From: Devosia geojensis
Lineage (GTDB): Bacteria; Pseudomonadota; Alphaproteobacteria; Rhizobiales; Devosiaceae
DNA length: 64,000 nucleotides
Assembly: GCF_000969415.1 (NCBI RefSeq)
Contig: NZ_JZEX01000119.1
Coordinates: forward strand, 89,047 to 153,046
Direction of reading: 5' to 3'
Shown: piece by piece, positions 8,347 to 16,636 of the stretch
How the letters are laid out: the number at the start of each line of letters is the position of its first letter
Position numbering within the stretch: the stretch's first letter is position 1
Notes under the pieces: generated by a model
What the model saw: the letters and a program-made list of their open reading frames with translations, nothing else
Databases searched by the model: none
What the model was told of the DNA's origin: nothing
Position numbers and translations under genes: made by a program

Positions 8347-9378
8347 TCAGGCGGAGCCAGGCCGGTAGGAGCTCTCGCGCACGATGAGTTCGGGATCGAT
8401 GAGGGTCACCCGCGGATCGGGCAGGCTGCCGTCGGTGGTGACGAGCTCGAGGAGGCGAGAGACCGCGAGATCCGTGACGAGCTGCGTCTCGTAGTTGACG
8501 CTCGTCAGCGGGGTGGCGGCGTGCTCGGCGAATTCGATGTTGTCGAAGCCGGCGATCGCCACGTCCTCGGGCACTCTGAGGCCGTTCTTCTGCGTCCAGC
8601 GCAGGGCGCCGATGGCGAGGGAGTCGTTGGCGGCGAACACGGCCGTCGGCCGCCCCGGCGCGCTCATCAGGCGGTCCATGGCCCAGTAGCCGCGGATAAC
8701 CGAATGGCCGTGTGGATCGACGACGAGGGCGGGCGTGAACGGCAGGCCGGCCTCCTCGAGGGCCATGACGTAACCCTCGCGCTTCTCGAGGTTGCCGAGC
8801 CGCTGGCCACCGTCGATGATGCCGATGCGCTTGTGGCCGGTGTCGATGAGATGCCGGACCGCTCGATAGGCGCCGCGCCGCTCATCGATGCAGACCGCGT
8901 CGACGCCCGCATCCGGATCGGCCACCAGCAGCACCACGGGGTGGTTGGCCCGCCGCAGCTCGCGGATGTGGTCGAGATCGCGGTGACTGCGCGGATAGAT
9001 CAGCATGCCGTCGACCTGCCGGGAGCGGAAGACGGCGATGGCCCGCTTCTCCTCCTCGAGGTCGTTGTTGGAGGTGGCAAAGAGGGTCGAATAGCCCCTC
9101 TCGGCCAGCGCCATCTCGATGGCTTGCGCCACTTTGGTCAGGGTCGGGTTGGTGATGTCGGTGAGGACGAGCCCGATGGTCTTGGTCTCCCGGCTGACCA
9201 GGGACTTGGCCACCTGGTTGGGCAGGTAGTTCAGCGAGCGGGCGGCTTCCCGGATGACATTGGCGGTCTCTTCGGGAATGCGCGGGTTGCCGCGCAAGGC
9301 AAGGCTCACCGTATTCACCGAGAAGCCGGTCTTGTCCGCGATATCCTTGAGCCGAACGACAGGCCTGCCCAAACTCAC
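8347..9378 (-). CDS. LacI-family transcriptional regulator
   Basis: A 343-residue LacI repressor with helix-turn-helix at residues about 10-30 (LKDIADKTGFSVNTVSLALR), hinge (NQVAKSLVSRETKTIG) and effector domain ending in RESSYRPG. It is downstream of, and probably co-transcribed with, the VOC gene at 9406-9846. It converges with the sulfatase gene at a 20-base gap. Its targets are probably the neighbouring VOC gene and the reductase/ABC genes at 10-15 kb; an AACGTT-centred weak palindrome at 9911-9926 lies upstream. Confidence 0.88.
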   Translation of the reverse strand: MSLGRPVVRLKDIADKTGFSVNTVSLALRGNPRIPEETANVIREAARSLNYLPNQVAKSLVSRETKTIGLVLTDITNPTLTKVAQAIEMALAERGYSTLFATSNNDLEEEKRAIAVFRSRQVDGMLIYPRSHRDLDHIRELRRANHPVVLLVADPDAGVDAVCIDERRGAYRAVRHLIDTGHKRIGIIDGGQRLGNLEKREGYVMALEEAGLPFTPALVVDPHGHSVIRGYWAMDRLMSAPGRPTAVFAANDSLAIGALRWTQKNGLRVPEDVAIAGFDNIEFAEHAATPLTSVNYETQLVTDLAVSRLLELVTTDGSLPDPRVTLIDPELIVRESSYRPGSA

Positions 9379-9405
9379 CCCTACCTTTCCAAACCGGCTG
9401 CGGGC

Positions 9406-9846
9406 CTACCGGCTTTCGGCCCTGAGGCGGCGGATGGCCTGGTATTGCAGGCAGTCCGGCGCCATCTCCATCAACTCGATGCGGTTTCCGTCCGGGTCCT
9501 CTATCCAAGCCTGGCGATTGCCGTCCAGCCCCTGCTTGATTTCCGACGTCAGGGCGATGCCGGCGGCCTTGATGCGGGCGGTGGTCGCGTCGAGGTCGTC
9601 GATGGTGAAGCACATGTGGTTGACGCCATTGGCGTTCCAGCCGGGCGCCCGGTCGTTCTCGGCTCCAGGGAAGATTTCGAGGTAGTGATCGTCGGTGATC
9701 CGAAGGTAAACCAGCCAGGTCGAGCCGTCGTCGTTGTTGAGGCGCAGCATCTCGGGAAAGCCGAGGCGGTCGCGGTAGAAATCGAGCGATCGGGCGAGGT
9801 CGGTGACCTTGATGGCGACGTGCCCGTAGCCGGTTATTCTGAGCAT
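9406..9846 (-). CDS. VOC-family (glyoxalase/dioxygenase fold) protein
   Basis: A 146-residue vicinal-oxygen-chelate protein. The start at 9846 (MLRITGYGHVAIKV) follows a GGGAGGA ribosome site; the longer frame to 9942 has no such support. Two beta-alpha-beta-beta-beta modules are visible: GHVAIKV...DFYRDRLGF and VNHMCFTIDDL...IEDPDGNRIELME. Candidate metal ligands are H9, E59 or so, H76 or so and the E of RIELME. The family includes lyases, isomerases and dioxygenases; the 'DPDGNRIEL' ending is glyoxalase I-like. The neighbours (LacI, aldo/keto reductase, sugar ABC operon) suggest a role in sugar-derivative metabolism. Confidence 0.8.
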   Translation of the reverse strand: MLRITGYGHVAIKVTDLARSLDFYRDRLGFPEMLRLNNDDGSTWLVYLRITDDHYLEIFPGAENDRAPGWNANGVNHMCFTIDDLDATTARIKAAGIALTSEIKQGLDGNRQAWIEDPDGNRIELMEMAPDCLQYQAIRRLRAESR

Positions 9847-9910
9847 AACAAATCCTCCCGGTCCCTCGCGGGCCGCTTTTGCAGGTTCGCGGGTCAGCAT
9901 TGCTGACCTT

Positions 9911-9926
9911 GTAGGAACGTTAATAC
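9911..9926. promoter_or_regulatory. Weak candidate LacI operator
   Basis: GTAGGAACGTTAATAC has the AACGTT core with symmetric GTA/TAC ends (12 of 16 positions symmetric). It lies upstream of the VOC-LacI pair on the minus strand and downstream of the aldo/keto reductase stop at 9976. It could be the autoregulatory site of the LacI gene at 8347. Confidence 0.35.
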
Positions 9927-9975
9927 TGGACGTTCTTCGCACCCTCCCGTACGAAGTGTCAACTGGCGATTTGCG

Positions 9976-10788
9976 TCAGTCCCATTCCGGCCCCCATGCC
10001 GGATCGATGGCGCGCCGGTTCTTGTCGATTGTCTCGATACGGGCGATCTCTCCCTCCGAGAGGGAGAGCCGGAGCGCCTCGAAATTGGAGCGGATGCGCT
10101 CGTGCCGGCTGGACGTCGGGATCGCCGCATAGCCCTTGGCCAGCTCGAAGGCGAGAGCGACCTGCTCGACGCTGGCATCGTGCCGACGAGCGATATCGCG
10201 GAGCACGGAATCATCCGCCAGACGCCCGTGCGCGATCGGCTGGTAGCAGGTGACCGAAATTCCTTTGGAGAGGCAATAGCTTGCCAACTTCTTGTTCTGG
10301 ATGTGCGGATTGAGCTCGACCTGGTTGTTGGCGATCCGCCCTGTCCCGGCCAGGCGCTCGGCCTCTTCGAGGAGCGCGATGGTGAAGTTGGAGACGCCGA
10401 TGAAGCGGGTGAGCCCCATGTCCTGCGCCTCGGCCAGCGGCAGCAGGTAGGAGGCGAGCGGCTGGTGGCCGTTCGGCGACGGCCAGTGCAGCAGCGTCAG
10501 GTCCACCTGCTCGACGCCCATGGTCTCGAGGCTGCGGCGCAGGGACGCGATCACCTGCCCTTCGCCATAGTTCTCGGTCGAGATCTTGGTGGTGAGGAAC
10601 ACCGCGTCTCGGCCGAGACCCGAGCGCCGCACGGCTTCGCCGACCTCGGCCTCGGTATTGTAGGACTGAGCCGTGTCGAGGTGCCGGTAACCTGTTTCCA
10701 AGGCAAACAGCATGGCCTCGATACCGGCCTCACCCTGCCGACCATAGGTGCCGAAGCCCATCTTCGGCATAACATCCTGAACATTCAT
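9976..10788 (-). CDS. Aldo/keto reductase
   Basis: A 270-residue NAD(P)H-dependent aldo/keto reductase, the usual family length. The catalytic tetrad is visible: D38 and Y43 in RHLDTAQSYNTE, K68 in LTTKIS, H101 in LLHWPS. The C-terminal cofactor region (IPTSSRHERIRSN) is intact. The start at 10788 has a GGGAGGAG ribosome site. It is divergent from the sugar ABC operon at 10944 and probably reduces or oxidises an imported sugar or its keto derivative. The family is broad, so the substrate is unknown. Confidence 0.9.
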   Translation of the reverse strand: MNVQDVMPKMGFGTYGRQGEAGIEAMLFALETGYRHLDTAQSYNTEAEVGEAVRRSGLGRDAVFLTTKISTENYGEGQVIASLRRSLETMGVEQVDLTLLHWPSPNGHQPLASYLLPLAEAQDMGLTRFIGVSNFTIALLEEAERLAGTGRIANNQVELNPHIQNKKLASYCLSKGISVTCYQPIAHGRLADDSVLRDIARRHDASVEQVALAFELAKGYAAIPTSSRHERIRSNFEALRLSLSEGEIARIETIDKNRRAIDPAWGPEWD

Positions 10789-10818
10789 GCCTATTTTTCT
10801 CCTCCCATCGAATCCGAA

Positions 10819-10876
10819 GTCCTGTCGTCGTTTGAGGACATATCATAGCCAGTTGACGCGCCTGCGTTTATGTCCT
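10819..10876. promoter_or_regulatory. Cluster of three GTCCT/AGGAC half-sites in a divergent promoter region
   Basis: GTCCT (10819-10823), AGGACATA (10835-10842) and TATGTCCT (10869-10876) lie between the reductase (start 10788) and the ABC operon (start 10944). The first two form an inverted pair with an 11-base spacer; the last two are perfect 8-bp complements with centres 34 bp apart. This looks like an operator region for an unidentified regulator. Confidence 0.4.
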
Positions 10877-10943
10877 TAGTTTAACGATAATACAAGGCAG
10901 CACAGACCCTGAATGCAGGGCTTGCCTTGCCGAGGGAGGACAC

Positions 10944-11840
10944 ATGGCCTTGCGCTGGAGCCGCATCGCACCGCAGCTGGCACTGACCCCCGCGCTCGCC
11001 GTCACGGCGGTGGCGTTCGTCGGATCCATCGGCTGGACGATCTACCTGTCGTTCACCCGCAGCCGCAGGCTGCCGGAATACACCATCGACTGGTCGGAAT
11101 GGGGCCGGCAGTACCAGCGCCTCTTCAACGATGCGGCCTGGGGGATCTCGCTGCGCAACCTCATCGTCCTGGGCCTCGGCAGCGCGCTCGCCATCGTCTT
11201 CGGCTTCATCCTCGCAGCCATGATCGAACGCGAGAAACGCGGCGAAAGCTTCTTCCGCACGGTCTTCCTCTATCCGCTGGCCGTCTCGCTCATCGTCACC
11301 GGCGCGGCCTGGCGCTGGATGTTCAATCCCGAGCTCGGCATCGAGAACGTGCTGCACCAGATGGGGCTGACCTTCGTCAATTTCTCCTGGCTCGCCAGCG
11401 CCGAGACGGCCATGTGGGGCATCATCCTCGCCTCGGTCTGGCAGAGCTCGGGCTTCTACATGGCCCTGATGCTGGCGGGCCTCAAATCGATCAATTCCGA
11501 GATCTGGAGCGCGGCCAAGCTCGACGGCGTACCGATCTGGCGGCTTTATGTCGAGATCATCATCCCGATGATGAAGTTCACGTTCATCACCTGCGCGATC
11601 CTCCTCTCGCTCGGCGTCATCAAGGCTTACGACGTCATCGTCGCCATGACGCTCGGCGGGCCGGGCCAGTCCACCTACGTGCCGGCCTATTTCACCATCC
11701 AGGCGCTCTCGGCGAGCGGCAATCTCGGCTACGCGTCGGCCGCCGCCGTGATGATGCTGGTGATCACCGCAATCGTCTTCCTGCCGCTCGTGCTGCTCAC
11801 CGCCTGGCAGCAGCGGCGCCGTGCGGAGGCCGTCCGATGA
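10944..11840 (+). CDS. Carbohydrate ABC transporter permease (GtsB/MalF type)
   Basis: First gene of a complete sugar importer operon, 298 residues, six predicted membrane helices, first at about residues 15-37. The EAA loop (EIWSAAKLDGVPIWRLY) lies near residue 195. GAGGGAGG precedes the start by about 7 bases. The stop overlaps the next permease start by ATGA, showing translational coupling. Sequence features (MERKxRGExFFRTVFLYPLAVS) resemble the glucose/mannose-type GtsB group, but the sugar is not proven. Confidence 0.9.
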   Translation: MALRWSRIAPQLALTPALAVTAVAFVGSIGWTIYLSFTRSRRLPEYTIDWSEWGRQYQRLFNDAAWGISLRNLIVLGLGSALAIVFGFILAAMIEREKRGESFFRTVFLYPLAVSLIVTGAAWRWMFNPELGIENVLHQMGLTFVNFSWLASAETAMWGIILASVWQSSGFYMALMLAGLKSINSEIWSAAKLDGVPIWRLYVEIIIPMMKFTFITCAILLSLGVIKAYDVIVAMTLGGPGQSTYVPAYFTIQALSASGNLGYASAAAVMMLVITAIVFLPLVLLTAWQQRRRAEAVR

Positions 11841-12769
11841 GCGACCTGACCATTGCCCAGAAGGCCGTCGGCGGGGAGATCGCCGTGCGCAGCGCGCCCT
11901 ATTTCCCGCGCCGGCGCAAGCGCATCACCGGGCGCTCGATCGCCATCCTCGTCTTCCTCACCATCTGTGCGCTGTTCTTTGCCATCCCGCTCTACGTGGT
12001 CGTCGTCACCTCGTTCAAGTCGATGGCCCAGATCCGCGAAGGGGCGATGTTCGCCCTGCCCGGCCCGTGGACGATCGAGGCCTGGGACTATGCCTGGAAC
12101 CGGGCATGCTCGGGCATCAACTGCAACGGCCTCAAGGTCGGTTTCTGGAACTCGGTCGCGATCCTCATCCCCTCGCTCATCCTTTCCATCTCGCTCTCGA
12201 TGGTCACGGGCTATGCGCTGGCGCTGTGGAACGTGCGCTGGGCGGGCACATTCCTCTTCCTCCTCTTCATCTGCGCGTTCGTGCCGTTCCAGATCATCAT
12301 GTTCCCGCTCATTTCAATGACCTCGACGCTCAAGGTCTACGGGTCCGTCTGGGGGGTCGCGATCGTCCACGCGGTGCTGGCGATGCCGGTGCTCGTCCTC
12401 ATCTTCCGCAATTACTACAAGGATATACCGCAGGAGATCATGAGCGCGGCCATCATGGACTCGGGCTCGTTCTGGCGGATCTTCGTCGAGATCATCCTGC
12501 CGATGTCGGGCAACATCCTCATCGTGATCCTCATCCTCCAGATCACCTCGATCTGGAACGACTATCTCATCGGCGTGACCTTCGGCGGCTTCAACGGCCA
12601 GCCTATGACCGTCAACCTCGCCAACCTCATCACCATCTCGACGGGCACCGTCGCCTACAACCAGAACATGGCGGCGGCACTGCTGACCGCCATTCCGCCG
12701 CTCGTCATCTACTTCCTCGTCGGCAAGCTCTTCGTGCAGGGCATCACCGCCGGCGCCATCAAGGGTTGA
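11837..12769 (+). CDS. Carbohydrate ABC transporter permease (GtsC/MalG type)
   Basis: A 310-residue partner permease. The start ATG at 11837 overlaps the upstream stop (ATGA). An unusually long N-terminal tail (about 40 residues, ending PRRRKRITGRS) precedes the first helix. The EAA-type loop (EIMSAAIMDSGSFWRI) and the AGAIKG C-terminus are typical. A loop with two Cys (RACSGINCNGLKVG) between the first two helices is a feature I also associate with the glucose-type GtsC group. It forms the channel with the upstream permease. Confidence 0.9.
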   Translation: MSDLTIAQKAVGGEIAVRSAPYFPRRRKRITGRSIAILVFLTICALFFAIPLYVVVVTSFKSMAQIREGAMFALPGPWTIEAWDYAWNRACSGINCNGLKVGFWNSVAILIPSLILSISLSMVTGYALALWNVRWAGTFLFLLFICAFVPFQIIMFPLISMTSTLKVYGSVWGVAIVHAVLAMPVLVLIFRNYYKDIPQEIMSAAIMDSGSFWRIFVEIILPMSGNILIVILILQITSIWNDYLIGVTFGGFNGQPMTVNLANLITISTGTVAYNQNMAAALLTAIPPLVIYFLVGKLFVQGITAGAIKG

Positions 12770-12776
12770 GCCCGGC

Positions 12777-13874
12777 ATGCCTCGCGTCAGCTTCGAACAC
12801 ATCACCAAGACCTACGGACACCTCACGGTGCTGAACGATCTCAACCTCGCCATCGACGACGGGGATTTCCTGGTACTGCTCGGTCCCTCCGGCTGCGGCA
12901 AGACCACCCTCCTGAACCTCCTCGCGGGCCTTCTCGACGTCACCGACGGGCGCATCACGATCGGCGAGCGGGACGTGACCGACCTCGATCCCAAGGATCG
13001 CGGGTTGGCCATGGTCTTCCAGTCCTATGCGCTCTATCCGACCAAGACCGTGCGCGGAAACCTGCGCTTCGGGCTCGTCTCCTCAGGGCTGCCGCGCGAG
13101 GAGATCGACAAGCGCGTCGACTGGGCGGCAAAGCTCCTGCAGATCGAGCCGCTGCTCGACAGGAAGCCCGCGCAGCTTTCCGGCGGCCAGCGCCAGCGCG
13201 TCGCCATCGGCCGGGCGCTCGTCAAGAACGTCGGCGTCTTCCTCTTCGACGAGCCGCTCTCCAATCTCGACGCAAAGCTGCGCACCGAGATGCGGCTCGA
13301 GATCAAGAACCTGCACACGAGCCTCAAGCACACCATCGTCTACGTCACCCACGACCAGATCGAGGCCATGACCATGGCCACCAGGATCGCGGTGATGAAC
13401 GGCGGCGTCATCCAGCAGTTCGGCACGCCCGACGAGATCTACGAGACGCCCGCCAACCTCTTCGTTGCCGGCTTCATCGGCTCGCCGGCGATGAACCTCA
13501 AGCGCGGCACGCTCGCGGTTTCGGGCGACAGGCGGGCCGTGATCATCGGCCAGACCCGGCTCGATGTCTCCGACTACCGCTTCGAGCAGCCGCCGCAGGA
13601 CGGCGCCGAGGTCATCGTCGGGCTGCGCCCCGAGCACTTCCTGCCGCCGGGGACCACGCCAGCCGATGCGGCAGGCCAGTTCACCGTGCCGGTGCGCTAT
13701 GCCGAGCGCACGGGTCCGGATGCCAGCGCCTTCTTCGAGTTCGACGGCGCGCTGCTGGCGCTGCGCGTCGAGCCGTCCCTCGCTGCGCGCCTCAAGGCCG
13801 GCGAGACCGTCACCGTCGCCTTCCCACGCGGGCGGGCAAACCTCTTCGACGCCCGGACCGGGCAGCGAATGTAA
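12777..13874 (+). CDS. Sugar ABC transporter ATP-binding protein (UgpC/MsmK type)
   Basis: A 365-residue ATPase, the standard length for CUT1 transporters with the extra C-terminal TOBE domain. Walker A GPSGCGKT (36-43), Q-loop VFQSYALYPT, signature LSGGQRQR, Walker B VFLFDEP and the H-loop YVTHDQ are all intact. It starts 7 bases after the permease gene. The TOBE/regulatory part (GLRPEHFLPP onward) ends with the typical NLFDARTGQRM. It powers the importer encoded by the flanking genes. Confidence 0.93.
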   Translation: MPRVSFEHITKTYGHLTVLNDLNLAIDDGDFLVLLGPSGCGKTTLLNLLAGLLDVTDGRITIGERDVTDLDPKDRGLAMVFQSYALYPTKTVRGNLRFGLVSSGLPREEIDKRVDWAAKLLQIEPLLDRKPAQLSGGQRQRVAIGRALVKNVGVFLFDEPLSNLDAKLRTEMRLEIKNLHTSLKHTIVYVTHDQIEAMTMATRIAVMNGGVIQQFGTPDEIYETPANLFVAGFIGSPAMNLKRGTLAVSGDRRAVIIGQTRLDVSDYRFEQPPQDGAEVIVGLRPEHFLPPGTTPADAAGQFTVPVRYAERTGPDASAFFEFDGALLALRVEPSLAARLKAGETVTVAFPRGRANLFDARTGQRM

Positions 13875-13897
13875 CCAGACATCTTGAAGGGAGAGAG

Positions 13898-15145
13898 ATG
13901 ATGAGAACGAGAATTGCCCTGCTTGCCGCAGGGCTGCTGTCGGGCACCTGCGTGCCCGGCGCCCTGGCCGTCGACCTCGTGGTCTATCACAGCTGGTCCG
14001 CAGCCCCGGAAGTCGCCGCGCTCAACGTGCTGCGCGCCGGCCTCGAAGAGAAGGGCCACACCTGGACCGACATCGCCATCCCGCACAACACCGGCTCCAA
14101 CGTCAACCTGATGAGCCTCGTCACCGGCGGGCAGCCGCCCAACGTCTTCATGGAATCCAATCCCGGCGTCTACCGCGACCTCGCCGGCATGGGGTTCGGC
14201 GCAACGCTCACCGACTGGTACGAGGAGAACGGCATCCTCGAGCACCTGCCGGCGTCCGTGGCCGCCTCGATCCGGGTCGACGACGAGATCGTCAAGGTGC
14301 CGACCGCGCTCCATATCGACGGCATGCTCTACTACAACATGGAAGTGGCGGAAGCCGCCGGGGTCGATCCCGCCGCCTGGACCTCGCTCGAGGAGATGTT
14401 CGCCGATTTCGACGCCATCCGCGAGGCCGGCTACGATCCCCTCGCCGTCGGAAGCCAGCCGTTCCAGGTCGGCTACCTGATGCATGCACTGACCGCCGCG
14501 ATCGCCGGGCCCGACGTCTATACGCGCATCTACGGGGCCGAGGTCGATCCGGCTGCGCTCGACGATCCGGGCTTCCGCCAGACGCTCGAAACCCTGCGGC
14601 TCTTTGCCAACGAGGCCGGTCCCGAGGCGCAGAACCGCCCGTGGAACGAGACCACCAACGAGGTCATCACCGGCAACGCGCTGATGCAGATCCACGGCGA
14701 CTGGATGAAGGGCGAATGGCTGGCGGCCGGCAAGACGCCGGGCACCGATTTCGGTTGCATCGAGATCCCCGGGGCGCAGGCCGTGGTCGTCACGGTCGAC
14801 GCCTGGGGCATGCTCGGCGGCGTGCCGGACGACGTCATGCAGGCCGAGCTCGATTTTGCCTCGGTGGTGCTCGACCCCGAGATCCAGGGCGCGTTCTCGG
14901 CCGAGAAGGGCTCGACGCCGGTGCGCCTCGATGCGCCCGAGGGGAGCCTCGATGCCTGCTCGCAGAACGTCCTGCAGATCCTTTCGGACGAAGCCCGGCA
15001 GGTACAGAACCCGCACAACACCGCCGATGCCGACTGGCAGAACTCGATCTGGGACGTGGTCTTCAACTTCTGGAGCGAGCCCAACATGACGGTCGACGAA
15101 GCCATCGAGCAGATGAAGTCGAACTACGACACCATCCTCGGCTGA
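13898..15145 (+). CDS. Sugar ABC transporter substrate-binding protein
   Basis: A 415-residue family 1 binding protein with a Sec signal peptide (MMRTRIALLAAGLLSG...GALA, cleavage near residue 24). GGGAGAGAG precedes the start. The segment GGQPPNVFMESNPGVYRDLA and the late NRPWNETTNEVITGNALMQI block are typical of glucose/mannose-type binding proteins (GtsA group). Placing the binding protein last, after the ATPase, differs from the common order but all four genes are contiguous. An 8-bp stem-loop follows at 15176-15195 and may reduce read-through into the VOC gene. Confidence 0.9.
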   Translation: MMRTRIALLAAGLLSGTCVPGALAVDLVVYHSWSAAPEVAALNVLRAGLEEKGHTWTDIAIPHNTGSNVNLMSLVTGGQPPNVFMESNPGVYRDLAGMGFGATLTDWYEENGILEHLPASVAASIRVDDEIVKVPTALHIDGMLYYNMEVAEAAGVDPAAWTSLEEMFADFDAIREAGYDPLAVGSQPFQVGYLMHALTAAIAGPDVYTRIYGAEVDPAALDDPGFRQTLETLRLFANEAGPEAQNRPWNETTNEVITGNALMQIHGDWMKGEWLAAGKTPGTDFGCIEIPGAQAVVVTVDAWGMLGGVPDDVMQAELDFASVVLDPEIQGAFSAEKGSTPVRLDAPEGSLDACSQNVLQILSDEARQVQNPHNTADADWQNSIWDVVFNFWSEPNMTVDEAIEQMKSNYDTILG

Positions 15146-15175
15146 TCCCTTTCCTCCCGCGACGACAGCGGGCGA

Positions 15176-15195
15176 CCCGGCGCATCCGCGCCGGG
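15176..15195 (+). terminator. GC-rich stem-loop after the ABC operon
   Basis: CCCGGCGC-ATCC-GCGCCGGG forms a perfect 8-bp stem with a 4-base loop 30 bases after the binding-protein stop. There is no T-run, so at best it is a weak terminator, a 3'-end stabiliser or an attenuator before the VOC gene. Confidence 0.45.
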
Positions 15196-15229
15196 CCGCC
15201 TGCCCCCAACCCTAGAATGGACGACCGAC

Positions 15230-15709
15230 ATGGACAAGCGCCTGCTTGATGAAGACGAAGTGATGCAGATCTGCTTCGTCACCGACGACGTGGTGAAATC
15301 GGCCCAATGGTTCTCGGACCTGACGGGCAAGCCGATGCCCAAGGAGGGCAAGGCGGCCGATCCCGAGGAGGCCAAGGCCACCTACAACGGCATGCCGGCG
15401 GCCGTCGGCTGCCGCATCATGATGTTCAAGTTCGGCAATATCGACGTCGAGTTCCTCGAGCCCGGCCCGGAGAAGAGCGCCTGGCGCGACCTTCTCGAGG
15501 AAAAGGGCCCCGGTTGCCACCACATCGCCTTCCGCACCCGGAACCTGACCAAGCGGCACGAATACCTCGAATCCAGGGGCCACAAACTGCTGCAGCGCGG
15601 CGAGTTCGACGGCAGCCACGGGCGGTATGCCTATTACGACACGGTCAAGGACCTGGGCGTGATGATCGAGCTCCTCGAGTTCGACAAGGACAAGGAGCCA
15701 CAGCCTTGA
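15230..15709 (+). CDS. VOC-family (glyoxalase-like) protein
   Basis: A 159-residue vicinal-oxygen-chelate protein. Two modules are visible: an N-terminal MQICFVTDDVVKSAQWFSDL and a C-terminal HHIAFRTRNLTKRHEYLESR followed by YYDTVKDLGVMIELLE. Candidate metal ligands include E79 or so (DVEFLEPG), H104 or so and the final E of IELLE. It lies 84 bases behind the importer operon on the same strand. Related proteins next to sugar transporters are usually annotated only as VOC/lactoylglutathione lyase-like; a role on an imported sugar derivative is inference. Confidence 0.78.
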   Translation: MDKRLLDEDEVMQICFVTDDVVKSAQWFSDLTGKPMPKEGKAADPEEAKATYNGMPAAVGCRIMMFKFGNIDVEFLEPGPEKSAWRDLLEEKGPGCHHIAFRTRNLTKRHEYLESRGHKLLQRGEFDGSHGRYAYYDTVKDLGVMIELLEFDKDKEPQP

Positions 15710-15797
15710 GAGCTCCAGCGGCTCTCCCGATTTCCTCACTGACGCCGGGGGAGAGGGTTGGAGTGGGGGACCCTCCTCCGGTAGCAGGCATATGAAG

Positions 15798-15845
15798 GCC
15801 CCCTCACCCGGCGCTGCGCGCCGACCTCTCCCCCAAGGGAGAGGT
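15798..15845. repeat. Intergenic palindromic repeat, family 1
   Basis: A palindromic unit containing ACCTCTCCC-CCAA-GGGAGAGGT (15824-15845, perfect 9-bp stem), preceded by CCCCCTCACCCGGCGCTGCG. The same unit occurs inverted at 55081-55133 with only a few changes. A degenerate mirror copy seems to lie just before it (about 15741-15775). Confidence 0.75.
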
Positions 15846-15877
15846 GATGCTGCCCTCCTCCGAGCCACGGTTCGACC

Positions 15878-16636
15878 ATGACCTACCGCAAAGCCTACCA
15901 GCTCTATTCCTCGCGCAACTTCCCGCCGCTTGCTGCCCAGCTCCCCACCCTCAAGTCGTTCGGCTATGACGCCATCGAACCATGGCTGCCGGCCTATGAG
16001 GCGGACCCGAAGCTCTTCCGCCGCCAGCTCGACGATGCGGGCCTTGCCTGCTACGGCTTCCACATGCCGCTTGTAGGCCTCGTCGACGAGCCGCAGCGCT
16101 TCATCGATATCGCGCTGACGCTCGGCGCCAGCCTGATGATCCCGCCCTATGTGACGCCGCAGGAGCGCGAGGATACGCCCGGCTACTGGCGCGGGCTCGG
16201 CGAGAAGCTGTCGCGCGGCGGCGAGCTTGCCGCGCCGCACGGGCTCAAGGTCGCCTGGCACAACCACGATTTCGAGTATCGGCCCCTGCCCGACGGCAGC
16301 CGCCCGATCGACCACATCTTCGCCACCGGCGGCGACAAGGTCTGGTTCGAGATCGACTGCGGATGGATCGTGCGCGCGGGCGCCGACCCGGCGGCCGAAC
16401 TTACCCGCTATGCGGACCGAATCGTCGCCATCCAGCTCAAGGACACCGCTCCCCTCGGCACGAGCGAGGACGACGGCTGGACCGCGACCGGAGACGGCAT
16501 CATCAACTGGGCCTCGCTCGTGCCGCTCTTTGCCAGGACGGCCGCCGACCATGTCGTTGCCGAGCACGACAATCCCGGCGACTGGCAATACTTCGCGCGC
16601 CGATCGATCGAAACGATGAAGGCACTGGGGCTTTAG
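15878..16636 (+). CDS. Sugar phosphate isomerase/epimerase (AP endonuclease 2-type TIM barrel)
   Basis: A 252-residue xylose isomerase-like TIM-barrel protein. Barrel landmarks are visible: GYDAIEPW, LKVAWHNHDFEY (H and E candidate metal ligands), KVWFEIDCGWIVRAG (E and D ligands) and HVVAEHDNPGD near the end. The 'HNHDFEY' motif is common in this family in sugar catabolic clusters. Its stop overlaps the opposing OppF stop by four bases (tail to tail). It may epimerise a product of the importer at 10944-15145. Confidence 0.83.
   Translation: MTYRKAYQLYSSRNFPPLAAQLPTLKSFGYDAIEPWLPAYEADPKLFRRQLDDAGLACYGFHMPLVGLVDEPQRFIDIALTLGASLMIPPYVTPQEREDTPGYWRGLGEKLSRGGELAAPHGLKVAWHNHDFEYRPLPDGSRPIDHIFATGGDKVWFEIDCGWIVRAGADPAAELTRYADRIVAIQLKDTAPLGTSEDDGWTATGDGIINWASLVPLFARTAADHVVAEHDNPGDWQYFARRSIETMKALGL

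Noticed and set aside
10913..11836. Long open frame extending the second permease gene of the importer upstream
   Set aside because: It overlaps the first permease in another frame and is rich in His/Arg/Pro as expected for a shadow frame; the ATGA-coupled start at 11837 fits the family.
13697..15016. 439-residue minus-strand open frame
   Set aside because: Antisense to the ATPase end and the binding protein; no family motif and no ribosome site.
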